A stretch of 5,317 bases of DNA from Schlegelella_A sp038234975. GTDB taxonomy: Bacteria; Pseudomonadota; Gammaproteobacteria; Burkholderiales; Burkholderiaceae_C. Under the pieces are notes generated by a model. The model ran no database searches, was not told the DNA's origin, and was given only the letters and a program-made list of their open reading frames with translations. Every line of letters starts with the position of its first letter. Within the stretch, counting starts at the first letter, position 1. The translations under genes and the position numbers were made by a program. The stretch covers positions 1 to 5,317 of the forward strand of contig JBBSUK010000186.1 of the NCBI GenBank assembly GCA_038234975.1, in the 5' to 3' direction. Shown piece by piece: positions 1 to 5,317 of the stretch.

Positions 1-45
1 ATCTTCAGCGCACCGCAGTCGCTAGCGGCGTAGATCGCCGCCCTG
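1..45 (+). other. Probable coding remnant upstream of the phosphotransferase, broken by an amber codon
   Basis: Frame 1 reads IFSAPQSLAA, then TAG at 31-33, then IAAL straight into the MDP at 46. The stretch reads like the short N-terminal leader usually found before the first membrane helix in this family. That suggests the true gene once began further upstream, outside the window, and that a sense codon such as GAG or CAG became TAG, or that this is a sequence error. Frame 2 has a stop at 23-25. Frame 3 is open, but only as a shadow. No promoter or clear ribosome binding site is visible. The alternative is that this is simply leader DNA of a gene starting at or after 46. Confidence 0.35.
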
Positions 46-1362
46 ATGGACCCCTGCCTCAACGGAGCGGTGTGCGTGGCGTCGACGCTGTCGATGGGCG
101 AGTCGATGGCCCGCGCGCCCCTGACGCTGTGCCTGCTCGTCCTGGCGCTGTCGTTTCCCGGCAGCAACCGTTTCCGCGACAACCTGCTCGGCGCCGCCGT
201 CGACATCGTCTACTCCTGGGTGATGCTGCTCGGCATCATGGCGCTGTGCGGCTGGGCGACGCGCAGCTTCTACCTCTTCGAGCCCAACGTTCTGCTGACC
301 TGGGGCATCGCCACGCCGCTCGTGCTGTGGGTGGTGACGTGCCTCGGCCACGTCCTTGTGGCCAGGCACACCTCGAGCCCGCTGTCGCGCCGCGGTGCGG
401 TCGTCGTCGGCGCGGGACCGCTCGGCGGGCGAGTCGTGCGAGCCTTGCGCGACGCCGCGCGCGGCGACGACTTCCTCGGCTACTTCGACGACCGCACCGA
501 CGGCCGTGTCGACGACGACGCCAAGGGCCGCATCCTCGGCTCGCTGTCGCAGGTCGGCGCCTACGTGTCGGCCCACGGCGTGCGCGATGTCTACATCACG
601 CTGCCACTCGGGTCGCAGCCGCGCATCGTCGAGCTGCTCGACCAGCTGCAGGGCACCACGGCATCGCTCTTCTTCGTTCCCGACATCTTCGGCATCAGCA
701 TCATCCAGGGACGCCTGCAGGACATGAGCGGGCTGCCGGTGGTGGGCATCTGCGAGACACCCTTCACCGGCACCAACCTGCTCGTGAAGCGGCTGAGCGA
801 CGTCGTGCTCGCGTCGATCATCCTGGTCCTGATCTCGCCGCTGCTGCTCGCCATCGCGATCGGCGTGAAGCTGAGCTCGCCGGGGCCGATCATCTTCCGG
901 CAGCGCCGCAACGGGCTCGACGGCGACGAGATCGTCGTCTACAAGTTCCGCTCGATGACCACGCAGGACGACGGCGCCGACGTGCCGCAGGCCACGCGCG
1001 ACGACCCGCGTGTGACGCGCTTCGGCGCCTTCCTGCGCGCGAGCTCGCTCGACGAGCTGCCGCAGTTCTTCAACGTGCTGCAAGGGCGCATGAGCGTCGT
1101 CGGGCCGCGGCCGCACGCGGTGACGCACAACGACGCCTATCGCCAGATCATCAAGGCCTACATGGTCCGCCACAAGGTGCGGCCCGGCATCACCGGCTGG
1201 GCGCAGGTCAACGGCCTGCGCGGCCAGACCGATACAGTCGACAAGATGCGGGCCCGCGTCGAATACGACCTGGAGTACCTGCGCAACTGGTCGCTCGGGC
1301 TCGACCTGCGCATCATCGTCAGCACGGTGCGGGTGCTGTTCTTCGACCGTCACGCCTACTGA
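46..1362 (+). CDS. Undecaprenyl-phosphate glucose (hexose) phosphotransferase, WcaJ/EpsB-like; start uncertain
   Basis: This inner-membrane enzyme moves a sugar 1-phosphate, usually glucose, from a UDP-sugar to undecaprenyl phosphate, the first step in building an exopolysaccharide repeat unit. Counting from ATG 46 (438 aa), hydrophobic segments lie near residues 4-18, 25-38, 52-68 and 82-104. A CoA_binding_3-like domain follows, with a glycine-rich GxGxxG at 122-127. The fifth hydrophobic segment (about 250-277), with a helix-breaking proline in ISPLLL, opens the Bac_transf catalytic domain (about 245-431). Key motifs are SPGPIIFRQ (278-286), YKFRSM (299-304), the catalytic Asp-Glu pair D336/E337 in SLDELPQ, VVGPRP (351-356) and RPGITGWAQVNG (379-390). 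The family is usually about 450-480 aa, so the N-terminus looks about 20-30 residues short. ATG 46 has no good Shine-Dalgarno. GTG 76 has GGAG at 64-67, but starting there would cut the first helix. The sugar specificity cannot be read from sequence. It probably shares an operon with the barrel gene 26 bp downstream. Confidence 0.92.
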   Translation: MDPCLNGAVCVASTLSMGESMARAPLTLCLLVLALSFPGSNRFRDNLLGAAVDIVYSWVMLLGIMALCGWATRSFYLFEPNVLLTWGIATPLVLWVVTCLGHVLVARHTSSPLSRRGAVVVGAGPLGGRVVRALRDAARGDDFLGYFDDRTDGRVDDDAKGRILGSLSQVGAYVSAHGVRDVYITLPLGSQPRIVELLDQLQGTTASLFFVPDIFGISIIQGRLQDMSGLPVVGICETPFTGTNLLVKRLSDVVLASIILVLISPLLLAIAIGVKLSSPGPIIFRQRRNGLDGDEIVVYKFRSMTTQDDGADVPQATRDDPRVTRFGAFLRASSLDELPQFFNVLQGRMSVVGPRPHAVTHNDAYRQIIKAYMVRHKVRPGITGWAQVNGLRGQTDTVDKMRARVEYDLEYLRNWSLGLDLRIIVSTVRVLFFDRHAY

Positions 1363-1374
1363 ACCAGCCACCTC

Positions 1375-1381
1375 GAGGGAG
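1375..1381 (+). promoter_or_regulatory. Strong ribosome binding site of the EpsL-like gene
   Basis: GAGGGAG lies 7 nt before ATG 1389, a good match to the anti-Shine-Dalgarno sequence at good spacing. It fixes the start of the barrel gene and rejects the much longer open frame that runs back through the upstream gene. Confidence 0.85.
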
Positions 1382-1388
1382 CGAACAC

Positions 1389-2765
1389 ATGAACCAACAC
1401 CTGGGCAGGAGAACGTGGGCACCGAACCGCGTGCTGGCGGCCGCGTTCGCGATGGCCTCGGTCTGCCACGCCGGAGCGCAGACGGCCGGCGGCAATGCGC
1501 CGGCCTCGTCGTCGTCGGACGGTGGCCTCGCCACCCGACCGAGCCCCTACTACATCGGCGCGAGCCAGGGCATCTACTACGACTCGAACCCGTACCGCGT
1601 TCCGTTCGGCCCGTCCGACGTGTACTCGACGACCAGCCTGCTCGCGGGCTTCGACCAGCCGATCAGCCGGCAACGCGTCTACGGCAATGCAACGCTCAGC
1701 TACAACCGATACCGCAACGAAGACGCGCTCAACAACACCAGCTACAGCCTGCTCGCCGGGCTCGACTGGGAAACGGCCGGCCGGCTCTCCGGCAACCTCA
1801 ACGCGACGCTCACCCAGCAGCTCGCCTCTCCGGTGGCGGGCGGCACGTCGACGCCGACCGAGACGCGCAACCTGCAGCGCGTCCAGGGCTTCTCCGGCCT
1901 GGCACGCTGGGGCGGCGGGTCGGTGCTGACGCTCGAAGCTCGGGGCACCCACAGCCACGTCGACTACTCGGCCGCCGAGTACGACTTCGGCGAGCAGACG
2001 ACCGACACCGGCAGCCTGGCGGTCTACTACCGCCCGGGCGCCCGCTGGCGCGTCGGAGCCGGCGTGAGCCTGGGCAACACGCGGTCGCCGCAAGGCGTCG
2101 TTCTCGCGAACGGCGAACGCGCCGGCAACACGTCGCGCAGCCGCAGCGTCGACCTCCTGGCTGACTACGACAACGGCAGCGCGCTGTCGGGTCATGGCCG
2201 CCTGAGCTTCACGCGCCAGACCAACTCCAGCGTCGACGAAGCCGACTTTTCCGGTGTGACGGGCGAGGTGAACGCCGCCTATCGTGCCACCGGCAAGATC
2301 ACCCTGACCGCAGGCGCCAGCCGCTACACCGGGCTCAACAACTCGTCCTACACCATCCCTCTCGTGACGACGGTCGTCACCGCGCCGGGCTCGACAGCGG
2401 GTTCATCGGGCGCCACCACGACGACGTCCAACATCACGAACACCTATCAGAACAACGAGGTCACCAACGCGCTTTTCGGTGCGGTTTCCTACGCGGCCAC
2501 CTCGAAGATCACCGCCACGCTGTCGGGGCACTACTCGCGCTCGAACATCGTGCTGACAGGGTCGTCGACGGCATCGGGCGGCACGGTCAACGATTCGGCC
2601 ACCGACACGACCCGCGGCGCTGCGCTCAACGTCAACTACGCGTTCTCGCGCGCCCTGAACTTCGCCTGCAGCGTGTCGCGCGATCACCGCGAGGTCTCGG
2701 GCGACCGGGGCTTCGGGTACAGCTTCGACACCGCCGGCTGCGTTGCCCAGTTCATCTGGCGCTGA
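1389..2765 (+). CDS. EpsL-like outer-membrane beta-barrel protein of exopolysaccharide cluster
   Basis: The 458-aa product has an N-terminal signal peptide: basic residues at 7-14, a hydrophobic core at about 16-25 and a likely cleavage near CHA/GAQ (27/28). The mature part consists of alternating short strands with aromatic ends and polar turns (for example YYIGASQGIYYDSNPYR at 54-70, ATLSYNRYR at 101-109, AVYYRPGARWRVGAGVSLG at 211-229, TGKITLTAGASRYTG at 301-315). This is the pattern of an outer-membrane barrel. The DFSG...YRATGKITL segment (286-306) and the C-terminal layout resemble EpsL, named in the methanolan eps operon, whose exact role is not established; export or anchoring of polymer is inferred. 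Two cysteines, C427 and C451, lie in the last strands and could pair. A long Ser/Thr/Asn-rich stretch (about 328-356) probably forms a surface loop. The chain ends FIWR rather than in a terminal Phe. It follows the phosphotransferase by 26 bp and is closed by a terminator, so it is likely the last gene of its operon. Confidence 0.88.
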   Translation: MNQHLGRRTWAPNRVLAAAFAMASVCHAGAQTAGGNAPASSSSDGGLATRPSPYYIGASQGIYYDSNPYRVPFGPSDVYSTTSLLAGFDQPISRQRVYGNATLSYNRYRNEDALNNTSYSLLAGLDWETAGRLSGNLNATLTQQLASPVAGGTSTPTETRNLQRVQGFSGLARWGGGSVLTLEARGTHSHVDYSAAEYDFGEQTTDTGSLAVYYRPGARWRVGAGVSLGNTRSPQGVVLANGERAGNTSRSRSVDLLADYDNGSALSGHGRLSFTRQTNSSVDEADFSGVTGEVNAAYRATGKITLTAGASRYTGLNNSSYTIPLVTTVVTAPGSTAGSSGATTTTSNITNTYQNNEVTNALFGAVSYAATSKITATLSGHYSRSNIVLTGSSTASGGTVNDSATDTTRGAALNVNYAFSRALNFACSVSRDHREVSGDRGFGYSFDTAGCVAQFIWR

Positions 2766-2796
2766 GGCGCCCCGCAAAGCCGGCGGTCGACCAGGC

Positions 2797-2821
2797 AAAA
2801 CGGGCCCGAAGGCCCGTTTTT
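2797..2821. terminator. Bidirectional intrinsic terminator between convergent genes
   Basis: Perfect 10-bp arms (AAAACGGGCC at 2797-2806 and GGCCCGTTTT at 2811-2820) enclose a CGAA tetraloop. A fifth T follows on the plus strand, and the A-run gives a T-run on the minus strand. It sits 31 bp after the stop of the barrel gene and 36 bp beyond the stop of the minus-strand PEP-CTERM gene, so it can end both transcripts. Confidence 0.9.
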
Positions 2822-2834
2822 CATCTTCAGCGAA

Positions 2835-2850
2835 CCGGCGCCAGCGCCGG
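2835..2850. repeat. GC-rich perfect inverted repeat just after the PEP-CTERM gene
   Basis: CCGGCGC (2835-2841) and GCGCCGG (2844-2850) are perfect complements separated by two bases. A real hairpin would open the innermost pairs. It lies 6 bp past the PEP-CTERM stop codon, with no T-run of its own. It may block 3' exonucleases or act together with the stronger terminator next to it. Confidence 0.55.
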
Positions 2851-2856
2851 CCCGGA

Positions 2857-3492
2857 TCACGCGCGCTTGCGGCGACGTGCGATGAAGCCCAGCGCGCCGA
2901 GACCGGCGAGCATGAGCGCATACGTCTCGGGCTCCGGAACCGCGCGAACGATGCTGTAGTTCGCGGTTTCAAAGGCGTTGACCGACGGGTTGTTGCTGAA
3001 CACCAGGCTGGTGATGAGGCTGCCAGCGTTGGCGATGAACTCGACGTATTGCGAGAAGCTCTGGGTGCCATTCGTCACCGCGAAGCCGAGGCCGCTGGCG
3101 GTGAACATCTGCGTGCCGGTCGTCGAGTTGACCGTCAGTCGGTTGTAAAGGTCAGGCGACCCCCACAGGAAGCTGATGTAGCTCAGCGGCGTCGTGAAGG
3201 TGAGCGTCGCAGGCTCGGTGCTGGTCGGGCCAGCGGCGAGGAAGTTGCCGCTCGCTGCGTTGGTGCCCTGCGGGATGTCGGCGAACTCGCGATCGATGGT
3301 GTAGGTCGTGCCGCCGACGATCGTCCCGACCGTGCCGCCGAGCGTGCACGGCGAAACCGCGGTGCAAGCCTGCGGGCCGGATAAAGCGAGGAAGGTGCCG
3401 GTGCCGCCGCCGAGTTGGCCGGTGACTTGGGCGCTGGCGCCAACCGACGCGACGAGCGCGGCCGTGGCGAGGAGGGTCTTGACGAATTTCAT
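2857..3492 (-). CDS. PEP-CTERM sorting-domain surface protein (Npun_F0296-like)
   Basis: The 211-aa protein is exported and then cut by an exosortase. It has a signal peptide (MKFVKTLLATAALVASVGASA, cleavage near residue 21) and a full C-terminal sorting signal: VPEPETYALM at 185-194, a hydrophobic helix LAGLGALGFIA at 195-205 and a basic tail RRRKRA at 206-211. The central part carries YISFLWGSPDLYNRLTV (105-121) and a later AFETANYSI (173-181). These recall the WGSxDxYN and AFExDN motifs of the Npun_F0296-type exosortase-dependent proteins. That match is from memory, so the subfamily is tentative. Cysteines C43 and C49 could close a small loop. The start at 3492 is supported by AAGG 8 nt upstream (complement of 3501-3504). 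The gene converges on the EpsL-like gene and diverges from the next one. The matching exosortase is not in the window. The function of the mature domain is unknown; a role in matrix or floc formation is inferred from the family. Confidence 0.94.
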   Translation of the reverse strand: MKFVKTLLATAALVASVGASAQVTGQLGGGTGTFLALSGPQACTAVSPCTLGGTVGTIVGGTTYTIDREFADIPQGTNAASGNFLAAGPTSTEPATLTFTTPLSYISFLWGSPDLYNRLTVNSTTGTQMFTASGLGFAVTNGTQSFSQYVEFIANAGSLITSLVFSNNPSVNAFETANYSIVRAVPEPETYALMLAGLGALGFIARRRKRA

Positions 3493-3518
3493 TGCTTGAG
3501 CCTTGGAAGAGTGGTGAA

Positions 3519-3540
3519 CGGGTTGGGTACCGGGTTAGGT
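3519..3540. repeat. Tandem 10-bp direct repeat in the PEP-CTERM leader/promoter region
   Basis: CGGGTTGGGT (3519-3528) and CGGGTTAGGT (3531-3540) differ at one base and are spaced 12 bp start to start, about one helical turn. They lie 27-48 bp upstream of the PEP-CTERM start codon. This could be a regulator site or an mRNA leader element; no factor can be named. Confidence 0.4.
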
Positions 3541-3566
3541 TATAGGCCGACAACTGCATCGGGTCG

Positions 3567-3587
3567 CCCCCTTGATCGGGGGGTTTT
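3567..3587 (+). other. C5/G5 hairpin followed by four T in the divergent intergenic region
   Basis: CCCCC at 3567-3571 can pair with GGGGG at 3578-3582 around the loop TTGATC, and TTTT follows at 3584-3587. On the plus strand it looks like a weak terminator, but no plus-strand gene precedes it within range. It sits in the middle of the region between two divergent starts, so a regulatory structure or chance are both possible. Confidence 0.3.
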
Positions 3588-3602
3588 GGTCTTGCCAATG
3601 CA
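3587..3602 (+). promoter_or_regulatory. Possible sigma-54 (-24/-12) promoter for the 3661 gene
   Basis: TGG (3587-3589) and ATGCA (3598-3602) give GG and GC dinucleotides at the 12-bp offset of the TGGCAC-N5-TTGCA consensus, with one mismatch in the -12 box and a poor CAC part. Transcription would begin near 3613, leaving a leader of about 48 nt. The same bases hold TTGG-N5-CCAA (3586-3598), which could instead be an operator. Sigma-54 control with PrsK/PrsR is known for PEP-CTERM regulons, which makes the site worth noting. GG-N10-GC is common in GC-rich DNA, so the call is weak. Confidence 0.3.
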
Positions 3603-3660
3603 GAGAAACCCGCCGTTCAACGCCGTGTCCCGCCGCCTCCTGTAGGACGACGACTAAGAT

Positions 3661-4512
3661 ATGTTGCGCCGCAACATCACCACGCACTGCATGTCTTCCC
3701 GCCATCTGATCCTCGTCGGTTACGAACCGGAGAGCACGTCTCGCGCAATCGCGGTCTGCGACCTGCTTTGTGCAGGGTTGGGGTTCGAGCGTAGGCTGCT
3801 CGTGGCGAACTCGGCGGCGACCGCGGCAGTCCCGATGCCGCAAGGCTGGGAACGTCTCCACGGGACCAACCGGATGGGCGAGTTTTCCGGGTGGCAGGAA
3901 GGGCTCGCCGTGCTCGGCACCACCGGGCACGCCTCGGCTCTGCTGGTCAACGACACGATCGGCGCCCAGCGCTACCCGTCGATCTTCAAACGCTGGGCGC
4001 TGCGCCGCGAGATCGGGCGAGACGACGGTCCCGGCTGGATCGGCTTCGTCGATCGCCCTCCCGATCGAAACGGACGTCTCCTCATCGGTGATCGGGACTG
4101 CAACGAATGGGTGAGCACTTACTGTTTTTATTTGCCTCGACAGTCGCTCGATCGTCTTGGCGGCAACCTTTTCGACGAAGCGGCCGTCAAGCGCGCCGTT
4201 CCGGGCGGCTCGGACCGCGACGCGTTCTTCTCTGCCGATGTGTCGCCCGAGCTGCGGAAGATGCTGTCGGACTGGCTGTTCGACGGCGGCTGGCGACGCA
4301 GCATGCCGCTCGACGCGAACGCCGCCGACACGCTCACCTTCAAGGCGCGCTGCATCTGCGCGGAGTTGCTTCTGTCGTCGCGTCTGCGGGGTCTCGGCGT
4401 GCCGCTGCGTGAACCGATGCGCCGACACGGCATCGCCGCCTGGCTCGACCGCCTGAACGGGCGGCTTCGGCCCGCATTGCCGGGCGCTCCGTCGACGCAG
4501 GCCGACGCGTGA
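3661..4512 (+). CDS. Unrecognised protein, possible polysaccharide glycosyltransferase
   Basis: The 283-aa protein shows no signal peptide or membrane helix, so it is probably cytoplasmic. It opens with a beta-strand (RHLILVGYE, 14-22), followed by a helix and second strand (RRLLVAN, 44-50). It then has GEFSGWQEGL (73-82), ALLVNDTIG (93-101) and NEWVSTYCFYLPRQSL (148-163). The order 'FxGWQEGL, hydrophobic strand + NDT, then a WxSxYxF segment' recalls rhamnan-synthesis (RgpF-like) and related capsule glycosyltransferases (Asn-Asp-Ser/Thr after a strand). The link is an inference from motifs only. ATG 3661 has AGGA at 3644-3647, 13 nt away, which is long spacing. ATG 3691 (MSSRHLILVG) begins closer to the first strand but has no Shine-Dalgarno. 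The stop overlaps the next gene's GTG start, so the two are probably one operon. A short AT-richer patch (about 4108-4136, with TTT TAT TTG codons) stands out from the GC-biased surroundings. Confidence 0.72.
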   Translation: MLRRNITTHCMSSRHLILVGYEPESTSRAIAVCDLLCAGLGFERRLLVANSAATAAVPMPQGWERLHGTNRMGEFSGWQEGLAVLGTTGHASALLVNDTIGAQRYPSIFKRWALRREIGRDDGPGWIGFVDRPPDRNGRLLIGDRDCNEWVSTYCFYLPRQSLDRLGGNLFDEAAVKRAVPGGSDRDAFFSADVSPELRKMLSDWLFDGGWRRSMPLDANAADTLTFKARCICAELLLSSRLRGLGVPLREPMRRHGIAAWLDRLNGRLRPALPGAPSTQADA

Positions 4513-5317
4513 GCCCGACCCGCTCGCCAACAGTGGTGGCGGACGAGCCGCTCCTGCTCGTCGGCTCGTTTCCGTCGGATGCCGGCTGGAGCTCCATTCA
4601 CCACATGCTCGCGCTGGCATCGACCTGCTTCGCAACGCCGGTGAGCGACTCGCGCCGCCAGCCGTTTCCATCGGCCAGCCGTCGGCTGATCGGCTCCCTG
4701 CCGCCGCGCCGGCGTCGCGACCCGAGCGGTCCCGCCTGCCTGCTGATCGGCGCGGCGCCCACCGACCTCGTGCGCGTCTTCGACCTCCCCGGTTGGCGCA
4801 CCCGCTACTCGTCCATCGTCGCCTGGGTGACCGACTCGTACTGGATCGACTGGATCCCGAAGTCGATCCGTGCGGCACGGCCGTTCGACCGGATCTTCGT
4901 CACCTCCGGCGAGGACGTCGCGGCGTGGCAGGCCGCCCTCGGCGACGTGGTGACGTGGTTGCCCTGGGGAGCCGACGTGCTCGGCCTGGGCTCCGCAGAG
5001 CCGAAGCGCGACCTCGACCTCACCCGCATCGGCCGCCAGCCGCTCGAGTGGGACGATGACAACGCGACCGCCGCAGCCGCCGAAGCGGCCGGCCTGTCGT
5101 TCCAGCCGCGCATCCCCGAGCCGCCCGGCACGACGCTGGACAACCACCGCGCGTTGATGGCGACGTTTGCGCGGAGCAAGTTCACCCTCTCGTTCTCGAA
5201 CCTGTCGCACCCGAGTGGCCATACCCATCCGAGCCGCGCCTACATCACCGGTCGCTGGGTCGATGCCATCGCCTCGGGCGCCGTCGTCGCCGGCATCGCC
5301 CCGCGCGGCGACTGCAT
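4509..5317 (+). CDS. Glycosyltransferase, group 1/CgeB-like (partial, runs off the window end)
   Basis: The open frame runs without a stop from GTG 4509 to the window end (269 codons plus 2 bases). GTG overlaps the preceding TGA as GTGA, with AGG at 4499-4501 seven bases upstream; GTG 4533 is an alternative. It starts with a strand (LLLVGSFPS, 15-23) followed by a W-S-S-I-H-H segment. In the second half come VTWLPWGADV (148-157), DLTRIGRQP (170-178), FARSKFTLSFSNL (220-232) and ITGRWVDAIASGAVVAG (246-262). The last motifs match the C-terminal nucleotide-sugar-binding half of group 1 glycosyltransferases and CgeB-like proteins, where a stored strand is followed by 'R-W-x-D/E-A-x-A-x-G-A-V-V-x-G'. 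Such enzymes add sugars to a lipid-linked repeat unit in the cytoplasm; donor and acceptor cannot be told. The C-terminus is beyond the window. Confidence 0.82.
   Translation, partial: MSPTRSPTVVADEPLLLVGSFPSDAGWSSIHHMLALASTCFATPVSDSRRQPFPSASRRLIGSLPPRRRRDPSGPACLLIGAAPTDLVRVFDLPGWRTRYSSIVAWVTDSYWIDWIPKSIRAARPFDRIFVTSGEDVAAWQAALGDVVTWLPWGADVLGLGSAEPKRDLDLTRIGRQPLEWDDDNATAAAAEAAGLSFQPRIPEPPGTTLDNHRALMATFARSKFTLSFSNLSHPSGHTHPSRAYITGRWVDAIASGAVVAGIAPRGDC

Noticed and set aside
72..1388. Upstream extension of the barrel frame through the phosphotransferase gene to an ATG at 72
   Set aside because: This part is an Arg/Ala-rich frame-shadow; the strong ribosome binding site and the signal peptide place the start at 1389.
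22..1422. Long minus-strand open frame (466 aa) opposite the phosphotransferase gene
   Set aside because: Its translation is an Arg/His/Asp/Val/Ala-rich string without domain motifs, as expected opposite a GC-rich gene; the plus strand carries clear catalytic motifs.
2743..3384. Plus-strand open frame antisense to the PEP-CTERM gene
   Set aside because: It overlaps the end of the barrel gene and the terminator, and the opposite strand encodes an unmistakable signal peptide and sorting signal.
3539..3544. TATAAC on the minus strand as a sigma-70 -10 box for the PEP-CTERM gene
   Set aside because: No acceptable -35 box lies 16-18 bp upstream (the position reads GCGACC), so there is too little to call a promoter.
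3655..3660. TAAGAT directly before ATG 3661 as a -10 box, which would force the start to ATG 3691
   Set aside because: No -35-like hexamer at the right spacing (GC-rich GCCGCC), and ATG 3691 has no ribosome binding site.
3535..4878. Minus-strand open frames over the two right-hand genes (447 aa, and 366 aa at 4128-5228)
   Set aside because: Composition is Arg-rich and low in motifs, with no ribosome binding site. The plus-strand frames show structured strands and glycosyltransferase motifs and overlap as a normal operon.
1..5317. CRISPR arrays, tRNA/rRNA genes, insertion sequences or toxin-antitoxin pairs
   Set aside because: No regularly spaced repeats, no cloverleaf-like segments, no transposase motifs and no terminal inverted repeats with target duplication were seen on either strand by eye.

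Overview
This is a GC-rich window from what looks like a betaproteobacterium of the Burkholderiales (a Rubrivivax/Leptothrix/Methylibium-like relative). The placement rests on high GC with strong GC bias at third codon positions, an EpsL-like outer-membrane barrel, and a PEP-CTERM surface protein. It is an inference from gene content, not from a search. The window is part of an exopolysaccharide locus of the type that accompanies exosortase/PEP-CTERM sorting. No exosortase gene is present in these 5.3 kb.

Layout. (1) 46-1362 (+): a polyprenyl-phosphate sugar phosphotransferase of the WcaJ/EpsB type, which puts the first sugar on the lipid carrier. Its N-terminus is uncertain because an in-frame amber codon lies at 31-33. 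(2) 1389-2765 (+): an EpsL-like outer-membrane beta-barrel with a signal peptide, 26 bp downstream and behind a strong ribosome binding site, so in the same operon. (3) 2797-2821: a perfect 10-bp-arm hairpin terminator between convergent genes. A second GC-rich inverted repeat at 2835-2850 serves the minus-strand side. (4) 2857-3492 (-): a complete PEP-CTERM protein with signal peptide and C-terminal sorting signal. (5) 3493-3660: a divergent intergenic region with a direct repeat, a hairpin and a nearly mirror-symmetric pair of possible sigma-54-type elements. (6) 3661-4512 (+): an unrecognised protein with faint resemblance to polysaccharide glycosyltransferases. (7) 4509 to the window end (+): a partial group 1/CgeB-like glycosyltransferase, overlapping the previous gene by a GTGA junction.

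How they fit together. The phosphotransferase starts the repeat unit at the inner membrane, and the two downstream proteins are plausible later glycosyltransferases or polymer-modifying enzymes. The barrel is a candidate outer-membrane component of export. The PEP-CTERM protein would be processed by an exosortase encoded elsewhere and delivered to the surface or matrix. Nothing here demands an entirely new system. The least explained parts are the 3661-4512 protein with its coupled partner, and the divergent control region before it.
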